A stretch of DNA of 64,000 bases from Symbiodinium natans (GCA_905221605.1 CAJNDS010002581.1:164501-228500), one strand, 5' to 3'. Positions 33,754-45,830 are shown, numbered from the stretch's first letter. Numbers and translations: made by a program. The notes: a model not told the origin generated them from the sequence alone.

Positions 33754-35487
33754 ACCCGACCGCGGCCATCTGTAGCCCGCTTTCCAGACCCACGTCAACT
33801 GTGCAGGAAAATGCGAAGCCTTCTTGTTCCTAGGCATTTATGTCCTCCAGGCATGATGCGCCTGTAGCATGATGGAACCATGGAGACACGTTGCTTTGCC
33901 AAGGTCTTTATTTGCTGAAAATAATTGGCGCATCATCCAGCAAGATACATCCCTTGGCTTTCCCTTGGCCGCAACTACAGCTGCCCAGAATACCCGACCG
34001 CGGCCATCTGTAACCCGCTTTCCAGACCCACGTCAACTGTGCAGGAAGATGCGAAGCCCTCAAGCCTTGTTCCTAGGCATTTATGTCCTCCAGGCATGAT
34101 GCGCCTGTAGCATGATGGAACCATGGAGACACGTTGCTCTGCCAAGGTCTTTATTTGCTGAGGATATTGGCGCATCAGCAAGATACATCCCTTGGCTTTC
34201 CCTTGGCCGCAACTACAGCTGCCCAGGATACCCGACCGCGGCCATCTGTAACCCGCTTTCCAGACCCACGTCAACTGTGCAGGAAAATGCGAAGCCTTCT
34301 TGTTCCTAGGCATTTATGTCCTCCAGGCATGATGCGCCTGTAGCATGATGGAACCATGGAGACACGTTGCTCTGCCAAGGTCTTTATTTGCTGAAAATAA
34401 TTGGCACATCATCCAGCAAGATACATCCCTTGGCTTTCCCTTGGCCGCAACTACAGCTGCCCAGGATACCCGACCGCGGCCATCTGTAACCCGCTTTCCA
34501 GACCCACGTCAACTGTGCAGGAAAATGCGAAGCCCTCAAGCCTTGTTCCTAGGCATTTATGTCCTCCAGGCATGATGCGCCTGTAGCATGATGGAACCAC
34601 GGAGACACGTTGCTCTGCCAAGGTATTTATTTGCTGAGGATACTGGCGCATCATCCAGCAAGATACATCCCTTGGCTTTCCCTTGGCCGCAACTACAGCT
34701 GCCCAGAATACCCGATCGCGGCAATCTGTAACCCGCTTTCCAGACCCACGTCAACTGTGCTGGAAAATGCGAAGCCTTCTTGTTCCTAGGCATTTATGTC
34801 CTCCAGGCATGATGCGCCTGTAGCATGATGGAACCACGGAGACACGTTGCTCTGCCAAGGTCTTTATTTGCTGAGGATTTGCTGAGGATATTGGCGCATC
34901 ATCCAGCAAGATACATCCCTTGGCTTTCCCTTGGCCGCAACTACAGCTGCCCAGGATACCCGACCGCGGCCATCTGTAACCCGCTTTCCAGACCCACGTC
35001 AACTGTGCTGGAAACTGCGAAGCCCTCAAGCCTTGTTCCTAGGCATTTATGTCCTCCAGGCATGATGCGCCTGTAGCATGATGGAACCATGGAGACACGT
35101 TGCTCTGCCAAGGTCTTTATTTGCTGAAAATAATTGGCACATCATCCAGCAAGATACATCCCTTGGCTTTCCCTTGGCCGCAACTACAGCTGCCCAGGAT
35201 ACCCGACCGCGGCCATCTGTAACCCGCTTTCCAGACCCACGTCAACTGTGCAGGAAAATGCGAAGCCTTCTTGTTCCTAGGCATTTATGTCCTCCAGGCA
35301 TGATGCGCCTGTAGCATGATGGAACCATGGAGACACGTTGCTCTGCCAAGGTCTTTATTTGCTGAAAATAATTGGCACATCATCCAGCAAGATACATCCC
35401 TTGGCTTTCCCTTGGCCGCAACTACAGCTGCCCAGGATACCCGACCGCGGCCATCTGTAACCCGCTTTCCAGATCCACGTCAACTGT
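33754..35487 (+). repeat. tandem array, about 7.2 copies of a 233-253 bp unit, dimeric order
   Basis: The anchor ATGATGGAACCA recurs at 33869, 34112, 34345, 34588, 34825, 35078 and 35316 (spacings 243, 233, 243, 237, 253, 238). Units are nearly identical. Two types alternate strictly: one has AAGCCTTCTTGTTCC, the other AAGCCCTCAAGCCTTGTTCC, in order A-B-A-B-A-B-A. The sixth unit has an internal TTTGCTGAGGA duplication. Each unit keeps a frame of about 60-80 codons open on both strands, but with no known protein and identical stops. I read it as a satellite, not genes. The edges are sharp at ACCCGACCGCGG (33754) and CAACTGT (35487). Confidence 0.97.
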
Positions 35488-35499
35488 CGGGCAGACGAC

Positions 35500-36180
35500 C
35501 GTTTTTTAGAGAATTGACAGGATCATAGCAGCAGCAACTTGCATGCAACTCTCGCTGACATCCGTTGCACCAGCAGCGACGTGCAGTCTTAATGATTCGA
35601 CTCTTCCCTGGCTGGCGCACGCAAGGGTTTACAATAACCTCTTCGTATGCCATGACAGCAGGACGACAAAACTTGTATGCAGATTGGCAAGGGCTGAGGT
35701 CCAAGCGCACATACAGGCCTGTGACGCTCCTGCCACCTCGGGCATACAGACGTTTGGCCGTTTAGCCAATTTCAAGAAGGTCAGCTTGTTTAGGATCTGG
35801 CTGGGCGAGAAGGCAGAGCCGCTGGAGCTGTTGCTACGTGTTGTGCGCACGCTCTCACCAGCCTGTCCACCGGATTATGTGAGAAACGTCCAGATTCGCG
35901 GAATCTCAAACCAACGGTCAAACGTCAAACGCCTGCAAGAAGGACTCGTTGCTGGCGGTGTTGAGCGATGAACAGGATGCATCTGGGGGAGGGCTGCTCC
36001 CACAAAATGCGCTGTTCAGCACCTGGGACAATGCAGCTTGCACCCACACCAAGCACAATGACTGCATGACATGCTGGGGTCAGAACTTGAACAAGTTGCT
36101 CATTTCGAAGCTTGTCCTGCGATCCTTTAAAAGCTTGGTACGCAGTCTCTGCGAATTTCCGCGAGGGATTGTCAGCCTGA
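35500..36180 (-). CDS. candidate exons, possibly the 3' end of the kinase gene
   Basis: Block 36178 to about 36075 follows TTGTCAG|G and reads ADNPSRKFAETAYQAFKGSQ, then DKLRNEQLVQVL. Block about 35838-35775 follows AACAG and reads LQRLCLLAQPDPKQADLLEI. A third, near 35650-35590, reads AYEEVIVNPCVRQPGKSRII. Helical, charged text fits a regulatory tail such as the EF-hand region of a calcium-dependent kinase, but I see no complete EF loop. A plus-strand frame (35543-35971) is also open here. Order and strand suit the kinase at 37-42 kb. Confidence 0.4.
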
Positions 36181-36189
36181 CAACGATGA

Positions 36190-37040
36190 CGATTGCAAAA
36201 TGATTAATCATAGGGCGCGCGGTCATCACACCCGCCATGGCAACAGAGATCTTGAAGCCTCCATGCGCTTGGCAATGCCGGCAATAACCATTCGCCTGGA
36301 TGCAACCAGGACATGATCAGGCCAGCAACGCAACATAGTTTTCATATTGCATGGTGCATAGGATGAAAACTGCGGGACATGTGTGGCTGCGAAACACTAC
36401 TTAGTTCACATCTGAGACCAGAAGCAAGACGTGGCAAGACGCGGCAAGACGTGGCAAGACGTGGCAAGACCCCGCCTCAGAAATGGATGCTGCCGCCACC
36501 GTCGCAAGCTGCGCAGCACTGTGCGAGCAAGCTCGGCGGAGCTCTGAGAGAAGCCAAGCCCTGCACGGTTCTGTCATGTTTGGTCAATCTCATTCTTCTT
36601 TTTTTATGGAGGTCTTGGGCAGCTTTCTTGAAGATGCAAAGATCTTGTGAGGATTACGCCAGGGAATCCTAGGAGCGCCCTTCTAACCATGAAGCAAGAT
36701 GCAAGGTCACTCCAAGTTGGAATGGACTGCACTGAAAGCTTATGAAATTTTATGAAGCTTTAGTGCTCTACTGCTTTGGCGAGCTCACTGGCAAATCTTG
36801 CTTCGAGTCAGACATGGCTGGACTCTAAGGATTCTAGCCCATGCCTGGCTAAACACGTTGCGACTTGAACTGCTTCCCACGTCACAGGCAACCATCTCAC
36901 CTTCCGATCGGTCAGTGAAGATTGACCTGCACGATAAGACAACTTCAAGGTAGTGTAGACCCTCGATTGCACCTGACCTTTTTGCCAGCCATCCAGCACT
37001 TAAATCAAGACACGGCATGACGCGGTGTAGAGTGGAAAGA
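36190..37040. other. no firm gene; possible kinase-tail sequence
   Basis: Minus 36785-37048 is open in two frames (one has RVYTTLKLSYRAGQSSLTDR) but I cannot choose between them. May be intron of the kinase gene. Confidence 0.25.
36421..36470 (+). repeat. tandem repeat, unit GTGGCAAGAC (10 bp)
   Basis: Five copies, two with single changes. Confidence 0.95.
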
Positions 37041-37042
37041 GA

Positions 37043-40000
37043 TGTCAAGAATCGGCCTGTTCCCCAAGGACTCTGGAGATGCCCGGGTGGTCTTCATTGC
37101 TGAGAACCACTGGCAGAGACTCGATTTGGCTCAAGGCTACAAACCACAGCATATGCCACTTGTTGCGGGTAATCTGGGCACCTCGTGACGGAGAGCTTGC
37201 GGTGCAGTCCATCTCTCCTGCCCAATCTACATGTCAGCCTTAACTTCCACATTCAGCAAGCAGACCGTGCTGACCCTGCCTCCACTTCTGGCTGCAGCAG
37301 CTTTCTAATGAGGTCAATGGCCTCCGGAGAGACTGTTTGCCAAACCTGCCAGAAGCAAGCTCGCCATGCATTCAAAAAGCCGCCACTGGCTTCGGACTTG
37401 CAAGAAAGGGTCAATGAGGCAAGGGAACCTGGTTTATACGGAGAGTAGGAAAGCAAGGCTCCTTCCTCTTGCAGAACAAGCCCGAGCCTCTTTGGAGAAG
37501 TCCGGCGGCTCTCCTCAGTTCTATTCAATGGAGACTGGGGATGGCCCCACTACATGGCCCCACTACATATGGCCCACTTTTTGGCCCAATGGTCGACAAC
37601 GATCTCTCTCTTTTCAGGCCGCGACCGCTGGCTATCCTGTACTCATCCGATCCATAAGGCAGGTCGCCCGAAAGCATCACCTGCCAACAAGAACTGTGTC
37701 GAAACATGTGCAACACCAGAAAGCGCATGTGGGTCGAGCACATGGGAAGCCCCCGGGCCCTTTCTGGCGCTCCCACCCCCAAACAAACCCGTGGAAACGC
37801 CAGCTTCTCTCCTCGAAGTAGGGTTCAAAAGTTACGATAATCGGCAGACATTCCGAAATGTGCGTTCCTTGGTCCGCAAACTGGCCCCTTGGCTTCCCCC
37901 CGAAGATATGCCTGGCGACGCCAGATTATCTTCTTAATTAGCTAGAGAACATGCCTGCGTGTCTTGTGCTTGGCATGAGTAGACTTTGAAGTCGCGCGAA
38001 CACCCTTTTCCTTGCAGACCATAAAGGAGACACGTTTTCTTGCAGACCATAAGCAAGACCCTAAATCCCCAAGGCCGTGTTAAACCCGTCGTAAACGCTT
38101 AAAGCACTGCCAAATAAAGTGCGGCAGCAGCCGACACACATGAATTTTTCCGAGTACTCGCTGCCTTGTGCCATGATCACAAGGAGCCTTTTCACAAAAT
38201 GGCGAGCAGAAAAACCGACTCCTTGATGAAGTAGAAATTTCAAGTTGTTGTTGAGTCAATAATAAGCACCATGCAACAGCCATACTGACACGAGAGGCTT
38301 CTACAACGTTTCAGTTTCTGGGTGGACCAGACTTGCCAGACGACGCCGACTTACCTGTTGCATTAACGAGACACAGCCAGTAGTTCCAGTTGATTTCTAT
38401 ATATATATATGTATACATATACATACATGTTTTGTACACATCTATATATATATATATATATATCCAAAAATTCGTGTTTCTCCTCAGGTCCAGTGCTCGC
38501 TACCGATGTAATTGCTACAGCTATGGTATCTTCAGTTTTGGGTACGACGAATGCTACCGAAAGCTTTCCAAAGGCTTCGTTCGGTCGTCGAAACGTTATG
38601 GCGCATGGTTTGCAGCTGCACCGCATATCCAAAGATTCTCCAAGCACTACATCCAATACAATGTCACACTCAGTAGCTTGTTCTGTGGTCTGGTGTTTCA
38701 GTGCTCTCCAGATGCTACGAGGATAGCCCAAGCTCTGGGAGTTGGACTTTCTGATCGATTGCTTTTTCCATCGTCAATTCCCTCGATCCACCAGGCCCCC
38801 ACTGTCTATTCATTCCAACAACTTCAAATCGAACTTTACATGATCCACGCTACTGGAAGACTTGGCAGCGAATCTCTGTAAATTGATTATTTGCCGACCC
38901 AAAGCGCACAGTACGAAAGCCGCAGGAGGGATTCTTACCTCACTGTCGTCTGGTGCAATGTTGACAACACGCAGCAGACGATTGAAGGCATCTCCTTTAA
39001 ATAGACGGATTCTTTGGGAGTAAGTGTTAACACTGCGTCTGCAATTAACCCTGCCTTCTTCCCACGTTTGGCTTCATACGGCGAAGTTCTGCCTTTCTTT
39101 TTGGGTGGCATAAAGATCATAAAGTTTTTTCTTTGTAGTGCTGCAGCCCCAAGAAACCCGTAGGCAGGATTCAACATGACAAAAATGGGCAGAAACCTCC
39201 ATCCCGCTCGCCGGAGCCCCCGCCTTCCCACCCTCCGGCCCCCCAAGGAAGATGTCGTTGAAACTGCGTTTAACAGTTTAACCTAACGGCCCGGAGTCGC
39301 TGGAGGAAAAAAGGGAGCACCCAAAGGAGCACGAAAAGGACCAGGCAAACGAGCTATGGAGGATTATACTGCTTTCGCCAAAACACGCTTGACAAAATCT
39401 GGAAGAATAGCGACAATAGCACGGCAATTCCTTGGGAACATCGCAAGATTCCGAAACTTCAAATTCGCCTCCACAGCTCCCTCCTGCCCCCTCCCAGACC
39501 TGCCAAGTTCGCTTGGCGGGAGCCGGTCCCACAAAGCGCGTGGCAACCCTCTCCTTGAAAAACCTTTCAATGCCTGGGACTCCGGGGCACCCATTGGAGG
39601 CCACTTGTGCGGATGCTCCGTTCGCTTCCATGAGGCTTGGAGCCACTGGCACTGGGAGGTTCTCAGTCCTCACTTGGACAAGTCCATGAACGCAAGCAAC
39701 GCATGCACGGCATCCTTCGTGGGGGCGGGTCGGAGAACCCTCTCTGTGCTGCCTGCTTGACTTCTTGGGCCGCCCAAGCCCAAGCTTCGCGGAGGCAACA
39801 AGCACTCACACTATGCAGTGCTCGCACAATGGTGGCATATTGGGAAATACCGACTCCCCGCACCCGGGGCTTGAAGCCTTGAAAAGCCACGGATGCACAG
39901 ACTTGACAGATTGAAGCGTAAACATGCAAAGGCGACATAGATGACGATGGCGCAACTCCACAGATCGCTCGCAGCCAGAGCATGCCGATCTCCCTGTGAA

Positions 40001-41913
40001 TCCTCGGAGTTAGCAGTTTGAAACGGATGGGCTAAAGCAAAAGTTTAAAAAAGCAGGTCAAAGCAAAAAACAAAAACAAAAGAGGTCACAAAGCAAAAAA
40101 AACATCCCGAACTTCGGAGTCCCCAGATAGCCCCTCCCCTTCTCCTCCTCCTCTGGTCCGAATCTCTGGCTGCTTCTGAGCGGCTCGCACCAAGGAGCTC
40201 CACCGCTTTGAGAAGAGCTCTGGTGCCATGTACGGGACGCTACCGTTCACCTCATGGTCAAGGATTGTTTTGCGGTATCCGAGTATACTCTGCATGAACA
40301 TACTCCGAGTCGGCCGAGATCTTCTGGATGCTCACGGATGTGACACGCAGTTCGGAGCAAATTACTGTAGGAGCAGTTCGCGCGGCCTGGCCCTCGGCCT
40401 GGCTCTCCGGACACCTTGGGGTGCCCCCATGGTTTCTGTCTTTCAAACTCGAAGCACTTTGTTTTAGCTCAATGCACAAGTACACATGCATACTCTTGAA
40501 CGTACGAGTACTGCTGATAAAGCATCTTGAGTCACTGCGTTGCGCACCGGATGTGAGTGGCGATGCCAAAGTCAGCCAGTTTCAGCGTGGCACCTGCCGC
40601 ATCCTTGCAAGGGGGAGTTGTGGTGCTTTACAAGTGCTTTACAAGTTTTTTGCAAGTGTTTTGCAAGTGTTTTACAAGTTTGTTACAAGTGTCATACAAG
40701 TTTTTTGCGAGTGTTTTGCAAGTGTTTTACATGTTTTCCTTTGCTTGTACACACCTCACTCCACCTGACGGTCCGCACTCTGACCCGCGGCCTCTTCGAC
40801 GGTCCCTTCTAGCAAAAAGTTCTCGGGCCTGAGGGCAGCAAGATAGGTCAAGATACACCCAGATCATCCCAGACACAACATAGAGCCAAAACACTCCATA
40901 AGCAAGACAATGTGAACATCCACGAATGTCCATGATTTTTGCTTTGATCTTGGACTCCAGCTTCACATCCCGATGAACAATGCCCATGGAGTGGCAGTAC
41001 CTCGCGATGAGTTTTAAGGATGGAAGGCAAATATCCTTACATGCACTTCACCGGAACGAGAACGCTTCATACGCATGCATATGCAGCGCACGCCAAGGCC
41101 ATGAGCATTTGCTCTGCAAAAGACCTTGCAACGTTCTCCGCTAAATGACCATTCGGAGACTCTGTCACCAGACCTCAGAACCCAGCTGATCATGGCCACT
41201 CAAAATCTGCCAAAGGCAGACCACTCGCTGCAACTTTTGTAAGAAACGTGTAAGTACCGCACTGAAAAGATCGCCGCCGCAGCAATACTCCATCAGAAGA
41301 AAGACTGCCTGAGAGCCACGCTTCGCAACAAGCTAGGCAACAAGCTTCGCAACTCGTTGAAATTCCTCGTCCCACATGCCGTCTCCACATGTTTCCACCA
41401 CACTTTGGAGAACCTGCAATGCCTGCTATAAGCTACATGACCGGGGAGAAGGTTCCCGGATGTTCCCAGCCTCGGCATCTTCGTTTACCTCGTAGAGGCG
41501 AACAACATTCGGGTGGTCCAGCATGCGCAGATTCTGGCAGCAGCTTTGACAGGTAGACGGACAGCTTTTGGACTGGTCGTGAGGATCTCGGTACAATCGA
41601 TGCGACTGCCTTGATCTCAGCCCGCAGAGCGCCGGAGTCTTGCTCTGCCTATCCGCACGCCGTCGCACTCCGCCGCACTCCGCCGCACTCTGCACCCCTC
41701 AGATCATATCTGCTTTCGCCCTCTGACCCTCGCCTTGTGCAGAACTTTGCAGGCATAGTACTGCTCGCTGACTTTGTGCTGAACCTGACATGTTTACCAT
41801 GGTCCCATGCCAGGCTTTTTGGGAAGCTGACAAGTTGATCTGAGCAAGCTGCAATGAAGACCGCACCATTTCTTCCTTCTCCCACGAGGTTAACCATGTT
41901 GTAGTCCTGGTAC
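37043..41913 (-). CDS. Ser/Thr protein kinase, CAMK/CDPK-like, at least ten small exons
   Basis: Kinase subdomains appear in order: 41913-41832 (GEGRNGAVF, glycine loop), about 41660-41540 (EIKAV, catalytic Lys), 41533-41489 (NLRMLDHPNVVRLYE, donor GTAAAC), 41308-41258 (AVFLLMEYCCGGDLFSA, hinge), about 41037-40970 (CHSMGIVHRDVKLE), 40603-40536 (LKLADFGIATHI), 40250-40204 (GSVPYMAPELFSK), 39993-39937 (ALAASDLWSCAIVIY), 37680 to about 37642 (VMLSGDLPYGSDE) and 37345 to about 37277 (VSPEAIDLIRKLL). The G-loop, Lys, HRD, DFG, APE and DxW residues are all present, so it should be active. The sequence style is CAMK-like. A 3' block at about 37190-37043 reads IESLPVVLSNEDHPGISRVL and ends in a stop; it may be the last exon, or the gene may continue to 36.2-35.7 kb. 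N-terminal exons upstream of 41.9 kb are not defined, and the phase between 40204 and 39993 does not join cleanly. Confidence 0.9.
38398..38463 (+). repeat. TA-rich microsatellite
   Basis: TATATA runs separated by GTATACATATACATACATG. It borders the AT-rich open-frame island inside the kinase intron. Confidence 0.9.
38466..38880. other. AT-rich island with three overlapping open frames
   Basis: Inside the 2.26-kb kinase intron. Plus frame to 38881 (SKHYIQYNVTLSSLFCGLVF), a second plus frame to 38726 (VLATDVIATAMVSSVLG) and a minus frame 38731-38466 (FGKLSVAFVVPKTEDTIAVA) are all open and protein-like. Composition is clearly less GC-rich than the neighbouring exons. No family recognised. It could be an inserted element. 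Confidence 0.35.
38939..38994 (-). CDS. well-bounded exon inside the kinase intron, unknown
   Basis: 56 bp with a clean AG|G acceptor and a canonical GTAAGA donor. It reads GDAFNRLLRVVNIAPDDSE. It does not fit between the flanking kinase exons, whose joined text (SCAIVIY then VMLSGDLPYG) is already continuous in phase. So it is an alternative or skipped exon, or part of a gene nested in the intron. Confidence 0.45.
39000..39930. other. kinase intron sequence with open frames on both strands
   Basis: Minus 39278-39805 (175 codons) and plus 39356-39760 (134 codons) overlap. Neither has a family motif. GC-rich composition alone may explain them. Confidence 0.3.
40617..40738 (+). repeat. intronic minisatellite, unit about 11-12 bp
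   Basis: About ten degenerate copies of TTTTACAAGTG and TTTTGCAAGTG. It lies in the kinase intron between the HRD and DFG exons. Confidence 0.9.
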
Positions 41914-42599
41914 CTCAAAGAATACACAAAGAAGCGATGGCACGTGTAGGATTTCATTTCGAATCCGATGTTCTTTGACGCGCACGTGTCGCTCAGCTTC
42001 CTGTGCCAGCAGTGCACCAGGGCATCTCCTGGTGCCCAACGGAAGGATGTCGATGTCATTTGCTTGGAAACCTCAACTTTTTCACATCTCTTAGCAGCTT
42101 AGCACTCATTGTATGTCACGCTATGTCGCTTTACATTGCTCTAGATAGGCAACATCGCAAAATTTCGCAGTCTCAGGAAAATCTCTCGGAAACCCTGATG
42201 CTCGCATGTATATAGGTGCAGCACGAAAGTGGAGTTGACGGACGAAAACGATGATGTGGGGGTTGCATGTGGAATTTCACCTGGCCATACAACACGAACA
42301 GCTTGTATAGAGCTCTGCTACAAGCTTAGACCGAAGATGTCCAAGGAGATCGGCCTGACAATGCACCGGAAGACTTGGATCGGGAGTATGGCGCAACGCC
42401 CCTGCATGTGCACATGTGCGTTCAGTGCTCCTGGCCTGCTCTCAAACTCATACCGACTCATACCTGACTCACGCCATCTCACCGCCTCTCACTGCTGAGA
42501 GACGCGTTGGATTTGAAGCTGAGAAGTGGTACAGGACCTGGAGCCCGCCTGGCACCAACTGCAAAGTCACGTGATGCCGAAAATGTCATGTCCCGCGCC

Positions 42600-42780
42600 T
42601 CCCCTTTTTTTCAGGCGTGGTGACGGTCTCCGTCACATAGTTCACCTCTCCACAGATCCCATAGAGTTCCGAAGCTGTAAGTCCTATGACCAACACGGGG
42701 CAGACTCGGCAGACCTGTTCCACGTCTCGTCTGCTGGGGATGGGAATGCCGATCGTGACAGGCGGAGCGTTGGCCTTTGA
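42600..42780 (-). CDS. candidate exon(s) upstream of the kinase
   Basis: A continuous minus frame with APPVTIGIPIPSRRDVEQVC and, after a TTACAG site, ELYGICGEVNYVTETVTTPE. It may be a 5' part of the kinase gene or a separate gene. No family recognised. The surrounding 41.95-43.6 kb holds nothing else I can support. Confidence 0.3.
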
Positions 42781-43614
42781 GTCATGAAACCCAGCGTCGC
42801 AGTCTTAAAACCCGATAGGAAAACTGCGACATGCTGCAACCTTCGCGAAATTTAGACAATTCAGGTGCACAGTCAACCCAGCTTGGAATCGTGCGACTGC
42901 ACTTCGACTGTTGACTGCATGCTCGTTGGGGTTGAGCCATGACTTCGGGAAGAAAGAACTGGGTCTAGAGTCTAGGTAAGAGAAACAAAGGAGGGCCTGG
43001 TCCAGAATCGCTAAATTAAAGCTGGTGGGCTGGTTTCGATCCCAGGTCGATTTCTGTCGGGTGTCGTTCGTGAAGAACTACGGACTAAAATCTACTTTTA
43101 GCCAAACCGCTGCATATCACTGGGTTGCGTCGCGGCAAACTACTGCGGCATGCTGAAACTCGAAACGTCGGGGACAGCAGTGCTTCGGTTGACCCCCTGT
43201 GGCTGACAAAAAGCAGGCTGTGTTTTTAATGATGTGTGACGTGAGTTTCGGGCTGGCGAGCACCGAAAGTTACGGATCGCAGCAGACGGCATGTATGTCA
43301 GATTGGAGCCTTCGGACGCGACCTCATGACCAACCCTGTTCTGTTGAGGGAGGGGACGGCCACGCTACCAGCTCCCTCTTTCAAGGAAATGAGCGGGATG
43401 AGGGAGAGAAAGAATGCGTGTCATTGTGAAAAAATCAAAGAACATGCAATCCAACATTCGACAACGCCGAGATCCGACCATGCACGTGAGCGACTCCGCA
43501 TTCATACATATACAAGAAACATCAAGAAGCCAAGAGTTCGTGCGAATATGCTACACTATACTTTATACTACACTGCACTTTAGGTAGGCACTGGCTACTT
43601 GGTGGACCTGTCTG

Positions 43615-43706
43615 GAACGAATTGCGAGTGTTGGCGGAGCCTGAACCTCAGCCATTCGTCTGAAGGATGCGATCTTCCAGCATTCTAGAAAATTCAAGAA
43701 GGCTCT
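43615..43706 (-). CDS. candidate exon, unknown
   Basis: After an ACTCAG acceptor the frame reads RAFLNFLECWKIASFRRMAE, then VQAPPTLAIRSR. Exon-like, no family. Confidence 0.3.
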
Positions 43707-43730
43707 CTGAGTACAGGGCCTCCAGATGGC

Positions 43731-44460
43731 TTGTTGCACCCGGAAGCTGAGCCTCGAGGGTACAATTTCGTCGTCAGCTGTGCCTATGCTGCAACTGGCT
43801 GCAACCATGAGCTGTCCGCAGCCTCACAGTCCTCCCTCGTAACTTGGCTTGGACCGGGCACGGCTGCCTTACGGACAGTCTGGCCATGCTCTGTGGCAGG
43901 GCCGTTGTACCGCGAATACGACCGGACTTCTACATACTTCTACCAGCCTGTGGACATGTCTCTGGCGTGGCCATGGCAGTCGGAGGCGCGAAGACGACTT
44001 CCCGTCCTCAGAGCGGCTGTTTCTGGACACTCTGTGGAGTCTGTGTGCAACAAGGCGGTTTCCTTGCGGCGGGCTGGTAGACTGACCACGGCACGACACT
44101 CCTGCAAATCTCACATTTCAAGCCCACGACAAGAGCAACAAAAAGAGCTCAATTCAAGCCTCCGCACCTGGTAAACAAAGACCTCCCAAGCCAGGAGATG
44201 GCGCTGGGTAAGCAGTGCTCAATGCCTGTCAAGAAAGAGCAAACAGGAAAAACAGCTCAAATTCAAGCTACTGGTGGCCACGTCTGCCCGTGGAGCTATG
44301 CTTCGCCCTGCCGTCATCTGGGAGGTGGCGTCTTGCATCTCAATCCCCAGCTGTGCATCCACGGGCACCCTGGCACACACCAAGCATCACTAACAAGATA
44401 ACTTCAGTGTCAGGTGTTGCCGACTGGGGCAAGAGCTGTGCGCCGAATCTCCGCTGAGGA
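43731..44460. other. GC-rich stretch with several open frames, undecided
   Basis: Three plus frames (43731-44174, 43844-44080, 43849-44085) and a minus frame are open together. One plus frame has hydrophobic text (LLPACGHVSGVAMAVGG) that could be a membrane segment. No motif decides which is coding. Confidence 0.2.
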
Positions 44461-44814
44461 CGACATGTGCCACGCAGTTGAAAGCAAAAGCTTGCAAACT
44501 TCAAGAGCTCTGGGCATAGGGTCGGGAAAGCTCTATGTCATGTCTGTCCCTTGATCAGTTGTGAGTTGCGTCCAGGCACAGTTTGGCATCATCGGAACGC
44601 TAAGATCATGCTTTCGGCTTTCGACTTGTGTAGAACCTCTTAGGAGAGCTGCGGCTGCAGCAAAAAGAACATGCGTAGGACAAACTGTAGCAGCTTCGAG
44701 GTTTTTTGCAAAAAAAACTGATAGGGGCCACGAACCTGAATGCAGACATGTGTCACATACACCGCGAACATACACGCGATGCGAACTGGCGCGTCTTGTC
44801 TATGCCTCTCTCTC

Positions 44815-44872
44815 GATCTCCCTCTCCTCTCTCTCTCTCTCTCCCTCTCTCCCTCCCTGTCTCTCTCTGCAC
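44815..44872 (+). repeat. CT-rich microsatellite
   Basis: TCTCTC and CCCTCTCTC units; homopyrimidine on plus. The surrounding 44.5-45.5 kb holds no supported gene. Confidence 0.9.
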
Positions 44873-45504
44873 GCTTGACACCCCCGAAGGGGAGGCCACC
44901 CCAAAGGCTCGAGTTCAACCTGCATTCCTCGGAGTGAAAACGCTGCAGCTGCTGGTGGGGGGAAGGGAAAAGTTAGCTGTAGTTTGAGCCCCCCAACGCT
45001 GTTCGAAAGAATGTCCGCACCCAAAGAAGCGCCAGCCTGTCTAGTGTTGCAGAAAGTTGCCGCCCCGAATTCAGGCCACGGGCAGGTAAGAGTATGGTAT
45101 GACACTGGTATAAGTACAGAAAGGCTCAAAATGTATAATTTCCCCTCCATCCCAACGGAGGCCTGCCTTTAAGATTCAAAGGCCTGGCCTTTTAGCCAAG
45201 AGGCCAGGGCTTAGAAATCCAGAGCCCAGCGCCTGGGGCCAGGACATTTGTTAAAGCGGGTCCCGAAACAGCGCTTATTATTCGCAGGCTGCCTTCCTCA
45301 CCCCTTTGCCGAATTGATCGAGACGACTTTTCTATATGGTTGCTTAAAGGGAATTCTTGATTTCGTGTCAGTTGGGATTTCGGATTCTGGAGAGAAAATC
45401 TGGGCTTCGGGAACGACTTGGCTTTAAACAGGAACCCCCAAATGGACACAGGGTCCTGAATAGCCCAGCAAACTTGACTTTATTCTGGAGGCACAAACGC
45501 TCCC

Positions 45505-45830
45505 ACCGAGCGATGTCGTGCGAGCGACGCCGAGCGTCGAGTGAAGACGAGCATCAACGAGTGAAGCCAAGTGATGTCTTACTCGTCTTCACTCGTCCTC
45601 ACTCGTCTTCACTCCTCGTCTTCGCTCATCTTCGCTCATCTTCGCTCCTCTTCGCTCAGCGTCTCTCGTCTTCGCTCGTCTTCGCGCCTTCGTGTGTCTT
45701 CGTTCGTGTTCACTCGTCTTCGCAACTCTTCGTTTGTCTTCGCTCGTTTCCCTTTTTTGTCTTTGCTAGCTTCTTGCTTGCCTTCAAATGACTTCGTTTG
45801 TCTTCGCTTGTCTTGGCTTCCGGAAACAGA
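45505..45830 (+). repeat. self-complementary satellite cassette, copy 1
   Basis: A left arm of CGAGCGACGCCGAGCG-type units is followed by a long right arm of CTCGTCTTCGCT units (10-11 bp). The two arms are roughly complementary, so a transcript could fold into an imperfect hairpin. Open frames over it are repeat artefacts. Confidence 0.8.

Noticed and set aside
33869-35528. Series of similar 60-80 codon ORFs as a tandem gene family
   Set aside because: Identity extends over whole units including stops and all frames, as in a satellite; no start context, splice sites or known domain.
37116-37133. Plus-strand GATTTGGCTCAAG, an 11-base match to the end of the spliced leader
   Set aside because: It lies inside a likely minus-strand exon and has no leader match further 5'; an 11-mer match is expected by chance at low but real frequency.
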